From contig JAUDYN010000004.1 of the NCBI GenBank assembly GCA_030407005.1, forward strand, positions 496,001 through 560,000: 64,000 nt of DNA, given 5' to 3'. Positions 31,621 to 44,060 of the stretch are shown piece after piece. The DNA is from Desarmillaria ectypa (taxonomy: Eukaryota > Basidiomycota > Agaricomycetes > Agaricales > Physalacriaceae). The position numbers were made by a program, and so were the translations under genes. Under the pieces are notes generated by a model, which worked only from the letters and a program-made list of their open reading frames with translations, did no database searches and was not told the origin of the DNA. Within the stretch, counting starts at the first letter, position 1. Every line of letters begins with the position of its first letter.

Positions 31621-33613
31621 TCACAAGGAACGGAGACAAATTCCTGTGCAGAGCCTAAGCTGGCGATTGTGGGCAGGGTGGCCGATACCACTTACGGGAC
31701 GCATGAACGTGAAATGGTGCATTGACGTATATGCACGAGCATAGCCAACTTCCGCGTACGCCCAGAGATATTCCCATTTGCGTTTAAAGGCCTCCAGTGC
31801 GCCTGGCACTCCCAATAACTGTGGTTGACTTTTCGCCAATGAAGTCATGACCTCTTCGTTTCCCCAGTTCCGTGAAAAACGTCTAAGGACCCTTATAGTC
31901 AGCGTAGAATAACAGCGATCAAGCAGAAGGTCCACCTTCCCCATTCGCGCAGCGTTCGGGGATAATCAAAAAAAAAAACATATAAATAGACATTGTATCC
32001 TCCAGGGTAAGGAGTACTCACGACATCCAAAGTTCTCTACACCCTCGACAGCGAGACTTCCTTGGGTCGCAGCTTCAGCGACTTGCAGGAAATATGTAGC
32101 AGAAGGAACAAAGGAGTTGGGCCACTGATATCGCCTAGCATAATCGTCCGGTCTTCATGGAATGATAAGTATGGTCCAGACATAGCCTATGGCTGACGAT
32201 GGTTGCTTACTGAAAAACCTTAAAACGCCACTCCGGCTGGGTTGTAGTCGTTATCACAGCGGTAGCACGATGAGGCTTCAGCGCCCAGTCAAGAAGCTTG
32301 AAAAAGTTCTCAAGGTGCATCGCACCGACTGCCTACAAAGTTCACTGTCAAGATGGCTGCATAGACCGGAATAGAATATCGACTGACCTCTACCATTTCA
32401 ACGCTGATAAACGCGTCAAATGCGTGTTCGAAATCATTAGGCATCTTCCGGTAGTCCAGCAAGTGGACGTGCACTCGTTCTTGCAATGATAGCGCGGCTA
32501 TTCTCTGTTCTGCAACAGCCTTTTGATTGACAGACAGCGTCAGCGTATCTACCTCGCATCCCATTTTCGCCGCCTGTGTTACTGTCAACCGACTGATATA
32601 TTTATTGACACCTGTGTGAACTTACTTCAATTGCAAGAGCTCCCCAACCCGTACCAAATTCTAGCAGGCGATCTCCTGGACGGAGCTGAGCCTTCTTTAG
32701 CAAGTTACGGATCTTGTAGAGTTGTGCTATCTCCAAATCCTCCTCTTGCCATTCGCCTGTTAGATCGCCGCGAACGCCGCCAGCGCTCTCAGGCCAGATT
32801 GCACAGGAGTAAGTCATGTCACGGCTTAGAAATGCCTGTTTGAGAGGTGTGAGGGGCAACGTCCGTCGGATTTGACATCGGAACACCTACCTTGAAAAAT
32901 TCATTGTCAACGTCGTAGCCGGTAATCTATACAGATATAAACTTAATAACCAGATACACTCAGTGTAATAAACGCACAACATTCAGTCTGGCATTACTCA
33001 AGGACTGGCCGAAATAACGTATATATAAAGATGACAAAAGGACTGAGCAGCGATTCCAAAAAGAGGAAAGCTCGCTGAGATGAGTGCGGTTATCCAGCCA
33101 TAACTAAATTGTCATTAGCTGTGTGAGTGTGGATAGAAGTAAAGGGACAAACGTTAAGCGCCGTTTTGAGGCTGCTGACTTCAAAGTCTCCGTTCATGTA
33201 AGCTTCAGCGACTAAAAGTACCAGGCACGGTCAAATAACGAAGAACGATCTCATGGCTAACAAACTTACACCCGAGGTCATGACTCAGATAGATCCGAGT
33301 CCAGAAATTTGGGGATTTTACCTGGATAACGACGGAATCTACTTCTCCGCCCGGGATTAAGTTTCCAAACCGGTGAGAGTTTGCTTCGTCGATGATGACT
33401 AGTGAGCCCCGACGGAGACCTTGACCCAAGGAAGATAGCAGAACGGCCTTCGCTGTCGGAGCATTGCGACATCAGATGGAGTGATAAATACACAGGTGTA
33501 GGTTTCTCACCATATGCAGCAGAAAGCAAAGAAAATGAGGGAAGAGACAGAGGCGACTTTCCATCAAACTTTAATGAAGAGGAGTCTGACGCAGAATGGG
33601 CTTTAGATGTCAT
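31621..33613 (-). CDS. cyclopropane-fatty-acyl-phospholipid synthase-like methyltransferase
   Basis: The family moves a methyl group from S-adenosylmethionine onto unsaturated acyl chains of phospholipids. The start at 33613 (MTSKAHSASDSS) leads through an intron ending at 33455 into KAVLLSSLGQGLRRGSLVIID and LIPGGEVDSVVIQVKSPNFW. Then come FLSRDMTYSCAIWPES and GGVRGDLTGEWQEEDLE, the SAM-binding motif LRPGDRLLEFGTGWGALAIEV, and AAKMGCEVDTLTLSVNQKAVA. The segment DAFISVEMVE and AVITTTTQPEWRF are followed by RRYQWPNSFVPSATYFLQVAE, then the tail RFSRNWGNEEVMTSLA and FKRKWEYLWAYAEVGYARAYTSMHHFTFMRP. Numerous 50-60 base introns interrupt it. The last residues are uncertain (an intron may precede the stop near 31621). 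All main motifs are present. Confidence 0.82.
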
Positions 33614-34690
33614 ATGGAGGGCAGTTGGCAGGAGTTACTTGTAACGTTCAAATATCCGCACCTATAAGCAAATCTCACTGGTAGGGTCTCTTGCCGATAT
33701 GGTCCCGACTCCAGAAAGGATGCTAAGGGTATGGTAACTATGAATAAATAGGAAATAAACAGATGCGGAGCTATTCTTATGAGCGCTAGCTTGTCGATCC
33801 CATTCAGGCGTCTCCGTTCCCAATTCCAGCGTTAAGAAATCTCCGAGCCTCAGAGAGTGGCTGCTTTTCTTTTGAACGACTTCTGGAAGGCGGCGCATAT
33901 GGTGCGGCGATAGCCGGCGGCGTTTTCCGGGGTTTTCGAGCCGAAATCAACTTCAACAGATACAACGAACTGCCTATACAGCAAATTTTCCGAGTCATTG
34001 AACCGGCACTTATGTATGTATCACGGAGAAACAAGTCCATCCACAAGATAAGCACCGTCGCGAGGCTCGGAAGATAAAATTTGATCAGTTATGATGCCAT
34101 CACAATTTGGTGAGTTATTTTAGTAATTAACTGCGAGAATTGCGACGCAAGAACGGGAACTGGATCTAGGGAAATTCTCAATGTCCACCCCTGATTCCCG
34201 ATCATGCCATGTCGCTTTCATGTGCTGAACACAAACTGCAAATTTGTCAGTGGATGGACGTGATAGGCCCGAGGCCCAGGACTAGGGGGACCAGGGAACC
34301 AGAGAGCGTGATGATACTTACTACATTCTATGACATATCCGAGTCAATCGTGGTTACCGGCAAACGTGGGAATGAAAGGTCGAAGTACTTCGCTTTCACA
34401 TCAAGTATGGGCCCCATGGGCGCGAGAATCATATGGATTGTTGGAATAGCCGGATGCAGTGTAGCGGAGAGTCAGTCTGACGTATCCTTCTGAGAATTTC
34501 CTAGAAGGTGCCTGCTGGATGCTCGTTGATTTCCTTCTCTACCTCAGCTTTCGACGTCTCTCGGACTTCACCGATATTTCGTTCCTTGGTGCCCGCAATC
34601 TTACTGTATGACGGTATCTCAGGGAAGCATAGTTAAACCCGCCGAAGCTGCATATATTGAAAAGATCTCTCTTCTCGCCCGACACTTATT
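33614..34690. other. intergenic with unassigned minus-strand frame
   Basis: An open minus-strand frame at 33804-34055 (starting MLILWMDLFLRDTY) and a plus frame at 34209-34493 exist, but neither has a supported gene structure. The 3' part probably holds the promoter of the membrane protein gene at 34691. Confidence 0.35.
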
Positions 34691-36031
34691 ATGGCCTTCT
34701 CGATCGAGGCTGCTGAATTTATTGCTATTATAGTCGAATCCGTCCTATATGGTATGTATTGTTGACTGCATTCCTCGTTTCGGGTTCTACGATAACAGCT
34801 ATTTCTTAGGTTTCGCTGCTTTGCTCATTTCTATTACGCTTTGGGTACTAACCCGTGAGCGGAGCAAACGCGAACTTTCAATAGTAACTCTCGTAGGAGT
34901 CTGCGCCCTGGCCATTCTCAGTACTCTTGTATGCGAACTCAGCTTATCATTAGCGCAGTGCTCGACTGACAGAGACCAAAGCATCTCGTTGCGGATGGAG
35001 TCTACGTGTATCAAGGATTCATTGCTTCCAAAGGCGACCACACGTACTTTCTTGACAGCACCAAATTTACTTTCAAGAACACGGTGTACTTTTTGGAGAC
35101 TCTCCTAGCTGACGGCATTCTTGTACGGCCATCTTCTTCTCCAGCATCTCATTCTTGTGAATAGTCGCTGCTCGCAGATATATCGTTGCTATATTGTGTG
35201 GCAAAATGTCTTGATTATCGCTTTCCCAATTCTAGGCTGGATTGGGACTGTTGGTAGGACACTCATTTTCGATGACTTCGAGGGCCCTCATCCACCTTTT
35301 TTAGTGGCGGGGGCACACACCATCTGGTCTATAGCAGGAAAGACTGGGATCAAGAATCAAGATGCAATATTTGTCCATCAGACCGGGCAATGGGTCGTAT
35401 CGTTCTACTCCGTTGCTCTGACGACCAATATATCGGCGACATGTGAGTTAAGCATACTAATCGATGTGCACTTGAGGCTAATCCTCCCTTCCTAGTCATT
35501 TTGGCGACTAAATTGTGGATAGCTCATAGACATGCCGTGGAGTACTTCGGTAGTATGTCCACGCGCACATCAAGGAGCTCCTTCTATCCCATCATTCTGG
35601 TGATCGTCGAATGCGGCGCACTATATTCCCTAGCGCTCGTCACCATGCTTACAACGTATTTGTGGCAGTCAAATGCTGCATATCTTGTTATTGACCTGGT
35701 CGGTTCTCTGTATGAGGATATTAAATAATTCACCTCACTAATGGCATTTTTTTGGTAGATTGGTCAAATCATCCCAATTACGTTCTCCATCATCCTACTA
35801 CGGGCAGCATTAGCCCGATATCAAAAGAATGATCATAATGCTTTGAGTCATCTGGAATTTGCGGCCTTTGTTCGGACTGAACCTCAGTCAAGTTATGACA
35901 GGACTATGCCTCTGAAAATCGGAGTTAAATCGTACCAAGAGAACGACAGAGACAGAATACAGATCAGCGGCCGAGGCCAGGGTGTGGACACGACGGGGAG
36001 TAGCCACCTGGAGGTGAACGAGACGGTCTGA
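34691..36031 (+). CDS. multipass membrane protein of unknown function
   Basis: The start at 34691 gives MAFSIEAAEFIAIIVESVLYG. After a short intron the first hydrophobic segments follow (NSYFLGFAALLISITLWVL, IVTLVGVCALAILSTLV). Further on are KFTFKNTVYFLETLLADGI, the motif IYRCYIVWQNVLIIAFPILGWIG, QWVVSFYSVALTTNISAT, RSSFYPIILVIVECGALYSLALV and IGQIIPITFSIILLRAAL. A hydrophilic C-terminal tail ends ...SSHLEVNETV with stop at 36029-36031. About seven membrane spans and the RCYIVW motif match a common Agaricomycete family of uncharacterised integral membrane proteins. It resembles seven-helix receptors in layout only; I have no evidence for receptor function. Five or so introns are needed. Confidence 0.65.
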
Positions 36032-36495
36032 TTCGTAGCTTGTACTAGTAATTTGGCCCATTATTCAATAAAGTTATTGTTAATCAATGATGGCTGGAAG
36101 GCAATGGTCCTAGAATGAGGCATACTTATATGTACCAAAGATTTTATCTGAAACTTGGAGCTGCAACCTTCCACACAGTGGCTAGGACAACTTCAGGCTG
36201 GAACTACTTATATACACGAATCTTTCTTTCATCATGGATAAGATGATCAAGAGATAACCGAAGCTAACCATTCCAGTTAAAGAATTAATGGGGACTGCAT
36301 AATTAACAAACGATCTAGAAACGAGGCAGGCCGGACCAGATCTAAATAAGAAGAAAAAAAAAACGGCAAAAAGCGTTTGATACGGCAAATTCCGTATCTT
36401 TCAACCGGATTCTTACAATCACCGCTATGCGAGCACCTGAAGCTGCCCGGATATATTGCTCTCATAGCGACAATATTCATGATCCTTAGCTTGCT
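36032..36495. other. intergenic
   Basis: AT-rich gap of about 460 bases with an A-run near 36350. It likely holds the 3' end of the membrane protein gene and the old promoter of the P450 gene. No gene is seen. Confidence 0.45.
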
Positions 36496-38458
36496 ATGCT
36501 TGAGCAACTTGATGTTTGGGTTGTACTCGTACTGTTCACCTTAACCTTGGTGCTATCGAGCACGATTCTACTACGCAAGGTTCCGTTACTTCCCCCAGGG
36601 CCTCCGCGGAAAACGTTCTCAGGAAATGTCCACCAAATACCAAGAACTTTACCTTGGAAAACTTTTGCTGAATGGTCGAAACAATATGGTGCGATTATGC
36701 CCGCTGTTGTAGGCCTCTGTCTCAAGAGTTCGTAGGGAGTGCAATAATTCACTACAGAATTTTCGGGCGACATTTCAGTGTTGAACACCGTCGAAGCTAC
36801 TTTGGAGCTTCTTGAACATCGCTCTAATATATACTCGGACCGGCCGATTGTATGGATGTATAATGAACTGGCTGGACGTGGAATGTCAGTCTTTTCAGTC
36901 TCTTCACAACACCCCCATCATAAAATATATCGACGACTACTTCAATCGGGTCTTAATCCGAGAGCCGTGGATCCTATCGAGGTATTTTGGAGCGGGAACT
37001 ACGTACACTTCTAAACGGACTTCTGGATGCACCAGAAAGTTATGTGAAGCATCTTCGAAGGTAATGAATTTCTACTCCGGGTCCATTCTTTCTCATGATG
37101 AATCAGGAACGCTGGGGCGGTAGTATTAGACCTCGCTTACGGTTGGCCGGTTACCAGTGATGACGACTACTTCGTTTCGCTCATGGAGGAGGCGTTCGCC
37201 CTTCACAAGCAGGTAGTTCAACCCGGCCGCTGGTTAGTCGAAGTGATGCCCTTCCGTACATATGATGTGAAAAGTTTATCGTCCACTGTTAATTTTGTTC
37301 TGTATTTGAAAAGTGCGATTCGTTCCATCTTGGGTGCCGGGGGCCTACTTTAAGAGATTTGCGTTTTCTGTTCGTGAGCGTATGAAGGCAATTGACCAGG
37401 CGCCACTTATATGGACGAAACAGCAGATGGCGAATAGACCGAAAGCGGTTCCTTGCTAAAGCGCTAAAGTCATTCAGGCAAGTGGCAACGCCAAAACATC
37501 ATTTACATCCCAACACCTTCAGCCGCAAGACGGACATTGTGTTGACAACGACGAGGAACGTATGATAGGCTGGTGTTCATCTGCTTTATATGCTGGAGGC
37601 GCAGATACTGTAAGTCTTTCTCCAGTACCATCCTGACGCTTAGGCAACTGTTTCCACAGACGGTTTCAATAATGTTATCTTTCATCGTACTAATGATGCA
37701 ATATCCGAAAGTACAGAAGGAGGCCCAAAACGAAATCGATTCTGTGTTGGGTGACTATCGTCTTCCAAACCTCGACGATCAGTCCTCTCTTCCTTATGTA
37801 TCAGCTCTCTTTAAAGAGATCTTACGATATTCCCCGGCGGCTAGACTTGGTAAGTGTGTACCAAGTGCATGGTTGCTTTCATCTCAGTGTGAACAAGGCC
37901 TTCCTCATCGTATCATCCAAGAAGACATCTATAATGGGTACAGAATTCCAAAAAACAGTACAGTAATGGCAAATATCTGGTGAGCTCCGCTATTTGGTTG
38001 ATGCTGTGTTTACCGAAGAATATTTAGGGCAATATGTCGTGATCCCTCAGTGTATACCGACCCAGATACCTTCGATCCTAGTCGGTTTCTTAAAAGAAAC
38101 GAGATGGATCCACGGAAGCTTGGGTTCGGCTTCGGAAGACGGGTCTGCCCTGGTTAGTAAGAAACTTTTTTTTGATTTGATCATCTCACGAAGTGACATT
38201 CTACAGGTGCTGGATTCGCTGAAACATCTGTCATTCTCAACATCACCAATATCCTTGCTTGCTTCAACATCTTAAAACCCATTGACGTCAACACAGGTGC
38301 GGAGTACTGTCCGGAAATATTCTATACCACGGGTGAACAAGGTGCGCAACTTTGTTATTCTACTTCAAGGCATTGACACGGATATCAGCCATCCATTTCC
38401 GTTCCAATGCCGCATTGTTTCGAGGCCTAGATCCAGCGTTCATCTGCATGATGTCTAG
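36496..38458 (+). pseudogene. cytochrome P450, frameshifted
   Basis: This is a monooxygenase-type P450 with an N-terminal membrane anchor (LEQLDVWVVLVLFTLTLVLS) and a Pro-rich hinge (PLLPPGPPRK). Blocks in order are ATLELLEHRSNIYSDRP, LLQSGLNPRAV, RELRTLLNGLLDAPE, GWCSSALYAGGADT (I-helix), the K-helix [34 protein letters not shown] and the heme-binding loop [15 protein letters not shown] with its Cys. Two frame shifts break it. Near 36768 one extra base separates HYRIFG from DISVLNT, and near 36975 one base is missing between NPRAV and the SYRGILERELR frame. The C-terminal half reads well, so the loss looks recent. The stop is near 38458. Sequencing error is an alternative explanation for single-base shifts. 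Confidence 0.72.
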
Positions 38459-39006
38459 TATAGTTGATTCATATTGTTTTTTAAAAAAATTTAATTATTT
38501 TTGGGTGGAGCTTTTAGGCGACCGGCATTCATGTATGGTTCCAGCCGTCTCGGTTTAAATCAACTGTAGCTTTGGACCACCAAATACGAACAAAGCTGCG
38601 TGTTTAGAGTATGATACAAACTCGACGTCTTTGAGTCGCTGAAGTTAAAGATTTGTGGGGTCTAGCAGTGGCGCGCAATGCGTTCCAACAGCAGTACGCA
38701 CGTAGTCCCTCATATCATTTCTTGTCTATGGCTTCTGATTCTGATTTCTGATGTTGCCTAGGCCCCATATCCTACGGGCTTCGCGAGACGCCGGTGAATT
38801 CCAAGAATTCAACTTGGGCACACTTCAGCCTCAGACCTATTATCCGACAGGGGTTGATTCAGAGGGTTCGCCAGTAAGCATGCGACCGGATGGTGCCGGC
38901 TCCGAACGGCAAAGTCACCGCGACAGCCGGAAATCAGATCGACTTTTCACAGAACCGGAGGGTATTTATGGGAAGTTCAAGCGAAGGAGCGCTTTGATCT
39001 TCTGGC
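38459..39006. other. intergenic
   Basis: About 550 bases between the P450 and the hydrolase. A 90-codon plus frame at 38751-39032 overlaps the hydrolase start and is not supported as a gene. Confidence 0.4.
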
Positions 39007-40325
39007 ATGTCTCTTTCCGCCTTCATTGTTGAAGCCGTTGTTCTTAAGACGGCCTGCGTCGTTAATGGGGTACCCCTCAAGATGGCTGCGAAGCGGTACA
39101 CACCTACGGCTTCTATCGGGAATGACGGAAAGGTCCTAATCTTTCTGCACGCAAGCGGAACTCGTACATGCACATGATTACTCTCCGTTGACGTTTTTTT
39201 CTGACATGAATTTTAGATAAAGAACATTGGGAACCTATTATCGCCAACATATTCAGTTCCACTCAAGGAGTTAAAGAATGCTGGGCATTTGATTCGCTCA
39301 GTCATGGTGAATCAGCACTTTTGAACGTCAAGGAGATCACCGGCTTCTCTCCGTGTAAGGCCTGCTTCCATCAATGAAACCAAATCTAAAGGAATGCTCG
39401 GACCCTTAGCGATTTCGGACTGGGCCCGTGGCGTCGCAGAATTTGCGGAGAATCACCTGCGGGGCGAGCGTATCGTCATAATCGGACATTCCGCTGGAGC
39501 TTCAGCTGCGTCCGTGTTTTTTTACATCTATTCTAATTCTTCATAGACCCCTTTTCTAGGATGTTTTCTACAAAGTGTTACTCTTCTAATACGCCACCGT
39601 ATGAAAGCATCATATTGGTTGAGCCACCCATGATTGATCGGCATGTATTCCAAGCAAATATAAAGGACCGCGAGAACCAAACTGCGATGTTAACGAAGGC
39701 TGTAGCTGCACAGCGCAACACCTGGAATAACCGGAAAGCAGCATTTGAGTATTTTGTGAAGCGCGCGCCATGGAAGGCATGGGATATTCGAATTGTGGTT
39801 ATCCACGTTGTTGGTGTATTCCTTGCCCATTTTGATCTTTGTTTACCTATCACCAGAATCACGGTCTTCGCCCGCTGGACCCCGAGCATCCATTGGACTC
39901 AGTTACTACGAAGTGTGACAAGCGCCATGAATCTGGTAGTTTTACCGATTTCGAGTCGACCTTCGATGCCACCGAGCAGATCGAAAAAGTCTGCGCAACC
40001 GTCCCAGTTCATATCATCTACGGCAAAAAGGACAGCCTCGTGTACGTTATAGAGCACTCGTTGGTTTCATTCAACTCTGAGTATTGGAATTAGTCCGCAA
40101 TATTCACAAGACAGCCTTTCTGATGTATCCAAAGGGCGAAAGCCGGCTTCTGTTTCCAGGGTTTCTTCAGGAGGACACCTTGTGAGCATTCCAGATCATG
40201 CCGTTTCCATTTCTCTTTTTTTACACCTTCCCCAGGTGGTTCAGGAAGATCCTGACGCTGTGTCAGCTCAAATTCTGAGCATTCTTAACCAACAGCATTG
40301 TGACAGTGTCATCCCCAGGCTTTAG
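39007..40325 (+). CDS. alpha/beta hydrolase
   Basis: The start at 39007 gives MSLSAFIVEAVVLKTACVV, then GKVLIFLHASGT (the strand and oxyanion region before the first helix). After an intron come HWEPIIANIFSSTQGVKECWAFDSLSHGESALL and, after another, WARGVAEFAENHL with the nucleophile elbow RIVIIGHSAGASAA (Ser in GHSAG). After an intron at about 39506-39558 (phase restored) follow SIILVEPPMID, AAFEYFVKRAPWKAWD and NHGLRPLDPEHP, then CATVPVHIIYGKKDSLV (acid strand). The His is in GGHL, joined by an intron to VVQEDPDAVSAQILSIL, with the stop at 40323-40325. This is the layout of a common basidiomycete hydrolase family; the substrate is unknown. All joins keep frame, so it appears intact. Confidence 0.75.
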
Positions 40326-43300
40326 AATTAGCCAGGACGATGCTGCCTCGTATGTCCAAGAGGTTGGCATGTCGAAAAAGTTAGAAGGATGACCGCAGTG
40401 AAGTAGTCGAGTTTGCTATGAGTGTTTTCCCGGAGACGTTGAGAGGGAGGATTAGCATATTAGTCTATACATCCCTTGAGTGTAAGAAGCGACCACCAGT
40501 TATAGGTCACCTCCATGATAAAGCAGCTCTTCACATTGAGCCTTGCCCACGATAGATACTCGCGGCCTTCCGTCGACAGGTGTCGTTCTTGTCGTTCGGT
40601 GTCACGAACGCAGCCTCCAGTAAGGACTTCGGGTTAGTTTCCTTCTCAGACATGAAACCAGAATGAATGTCATTCGTTCTATCCACCGATAGAGTGTACC
40701 GGAATAAAGAGTCCGTCATATTAGCGTCCAACAAGTGGATGCTAAGTTCAGAAGGAAAGGAAGCAGTATCCAGGGCTCTTCGAGACGGCGTTGACGTTGA
40801 TCTTTCTTGAGCGAGGTAGTTCATTAGAATTCGGACAGAACATACCATATGATTTACAAAAGTCACTGGCATCTGTGACATCGTAGCCTGCGCCCTTCGC
40901 GGCTGTCATCCTTCCATGCATCCCATCTAGCTAGTTGCGTGAAAAATGTGTCCGGACCCATGATTCTGTTCGTGCGGGGTTGTTCGGGAAGGCGGGCTAC
41001 AGTCAATACATACGCTCATACGGAATCATCCGCGGGCTTGTGAACAACTGCGGTTACAGAGTGATTCTAGACGTTCGGGTGAATAGGGCGTGGCCCGCAA
41101 GTAGCATGGCGGATTGGAAAGGCGACCTTGAATCCGAAGAAGATGCCTAGGAGGTGGGAAGCAAGACTACCGTTCTCGTGATTCTAATCATTTATCTAGA
41201 AATGCATTCCAGAGGAAAAAGTGAGCGTGGGATCATGATGACCATGATCTACGTACGTATCATCCACATAGTATTGATTTCCGGCCGTAATTCGGAAAGA
41301 CGAGGAGCTTCCATGAATGGAGTTCAATTTCCTTTAGTTATCGATAGCCTAGAGCTATAATTTCATACGCAGAAAGAATAAATGGAAGCACAATATTGTT
41401 CGATTCCAACGGCGGGAAGCAGAAGAAACCGGGAAACCCTGGATGGAGCGAACGAGTGTTTTTCCCACGTGTCAGTTTTCGACATTCAACGTTCAACACT
41501 TCAATTCTGTTCAACTGCAGTCTTCCCAAGTCAACGAATGCTGCTATTACTTAATTGATAAAAGTGAGTAGCCCTATTTCCATACGATTTTTAACCCAAG
41601 ATAGCTGCAAAAACCGTCCTGATGCTACCGACCCCGAGTCCGTTTGGTACGAACTACCCTCATGGCACTTGAAGCCCAAGTCTACGACCGCGCCATACTA
41701 TATTACCTGGTAATCTTGTGCCAAGTAACTGATGCCCGAGAGTCCTCAGTCATGATGCTCTCTTTTGGAGAATACAGGTAAAATATCTGCGGGCTAGTGG
41801 AAAATATAATTGATGTTGACAGAATTCTTCGACGATCAGAACTTGAATACCTTTTCTCTTGTACATCCGCCGATTCTAGTGAGTGCAAATGCGCTGAGCT
41901 GCATGTTATCCGTACTGGAGTGAAATGGCTTGCTTACCCTTGTCTACAGCTCCCGTAATGTGTTTCGGTAAAATATGGTGAGCAATATCCACATGATAGC
42001 CACACGGCGGTGAGATGCTCTACTTTCATCCAGTCGTAATATGGGTACCGGCTGATTCTCAGTCCTCACTTCTCAAAGGGATTTATTCAAGGGCGGTTGA
42101 AGTCTATACCAGATGTCGGCTCCCCGTACAGCATCTTTGGTGGTAAAAGCTATTTCCTGCATACCTTATTTTCGCTTCAATTGTCTCGCGAGAGGAGCTC
42201 TAGTTGCGCTTTTCGGTGTATCTGGGGCCTGCGGCCAGCCTTCAGCTAGCAACGGCGACTAAGTATTCCGATCCCCATGGAGGATGTTGCAGCGTGCAAG
42301 TAGTCCAGCCAGGTCGAGGATTTGTATTTCTATCGGCTGACGAGACCGCTGCTCCTTCTCCGCTTACTCTGGGTCCTTCTGCTATCGAGATTGGTTGTCT
42401 ACATTTCAAACGATCTACGTCCCGTCTACGTCTATGATTATGACTGCTTTTGAACGAAATCGAAATGTCCATGGGTTGGCTAATATGTGCCTTTAATTCC
42501 AGTCCCGATTCTAATGCCGTACGCTAGAACAGGAGGCGAGCGGTACCTGATGGAGTTGCCTTCCTAGCACCATAGGGGTGAGAGGTACGACATTTTTTAC
42601 AGATTCTTTCCCCCGATATATCCGCACTCGATGCGCCACATCTCTTGCAGACGCTTGCTCTTTGTCGCATTGATGTATTATATTAGGCAATACGCATGGA
42701 ACAGCACAGGCCGAGACTAGTTCCGTTGCCTCAGCTTCCCAGGACCTCCGGCGAATGCTGTTCCTCAGCAGGCTCTCTTCACATTGGTGTCATCTTGGAG
42801 GATTTCGTGTATTCTTACCAGCCACCTTCAAACAAAGAGATATCTCGGTTATGGTCTTGGCATGACTGATTCTTCCTGATCTTCTTCTAGTTATATCGGA
42901 TATCGTATATACCCCACGTCCCAGGATAATATGCCTAGGACACTACGCATAACGAATATTTATGAATTCACATGCAGTTTCTCAGGGTCATATGTCGAGA
43001 TCTGCCTAACCAGCCCCAGCTTCATGCCCTCAGTCCCGATTTTCTTTAAGGAACGAGATTTTACCGGCGAGGTTGGTGGAGCTCCTTCTGGTATTCACCG
43101 GTTCCTCTAGGTGAAACATCCGTGTTCCTGACTATTAGCCCACTTTTGACGTTCGAAGGTTCTTGAATGTTGTGGAGCATTGCTCGCAGAGCACCTTTCA
43201 GTAAGTCTGACGAGGTATCGATGTTGCATGGTGTATTTCTTTATCGAAAGGTTTAAGTTAATGAACTCAGCCTTCCCGATGTATTCATTTGCGGGCCCGG

Positions 43301-44060
43301 AATCAGCCCTCATTCAATCGTCAAGCAACATACTGGCACGATACTTCATGAATTGTCACGTCATCGTTAACAGAGAGCTTGATTTCAATGGCGGACCCTT
43401 AGGTACCGGTCTTGCGCTATAGTAGGTCAAAGTACTTCGGTTCTCGTGACAATCTCTACTCGTTGTACGTAGGCGTATGCTCACCCTTCTTCTCTAGCAC
43501 CTACTCCGTTAGTACGATAGTGATTAATCTCTTTGGAAACCTATGAGCTGCAGGACACTGAGGAAATGCTTTGGCACACGATCAGCTTCACGGCTATTAC
43601 CTTGTTTAGAAAAAAATTACCAAATCAACCGGGTCTTTTAGAGTCCACATCGTTGAACGTCGATCCCAGCCACATCCCTGGCCCTCCTGGGCCGCTAGCA
43701 ACGAAGCGACATATCAGGGCTCAATCGCGTCGACATTCGCCAATGATATCAATTGAATTTTCGAATTTCCACGTGGTGTCATTTGGACTCCGCATTGCGC
43801 AATTATTGGGGGGAGTGATAACCTAATGTCGCGATTACTGAGCATCAAAATCCTCTTGAAAAATGGCTTGCCCATTCACTTGTCGCTACCGACTTTCCTT
43901 TTCGACGTTTCTGACGCCTCTCTTTACGTGATAAGTCTGTACGTCATGTTTTGTCCATTCCGAGCATACCGGATCTAACTATCATGCTGTGAATTCTTTT
44001 AGCGCCAGTTCAGAGATACAGCAACCTTAGGAACGCCTTCTCCGAGGTCAAGTCAACACC
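40326..44060. other. long gene-poor stretch
   Basis: About 3.7 kb without a supported gene. A minus frame at 40531-40881 (116 codons, starting MSQMPVTFVNHMVCS) is the longest and could be an exon of an unknown gene. A Pro-rich piece IPGPPGPLATKR near 43670-43710 recalls a P450 hinge but nothing else of a P450 follows. The base composition is ordinary, with CpG present, unlike 11-14 kb. It may be old, eroded gene or transposon sequence. Confidence 0.4.
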
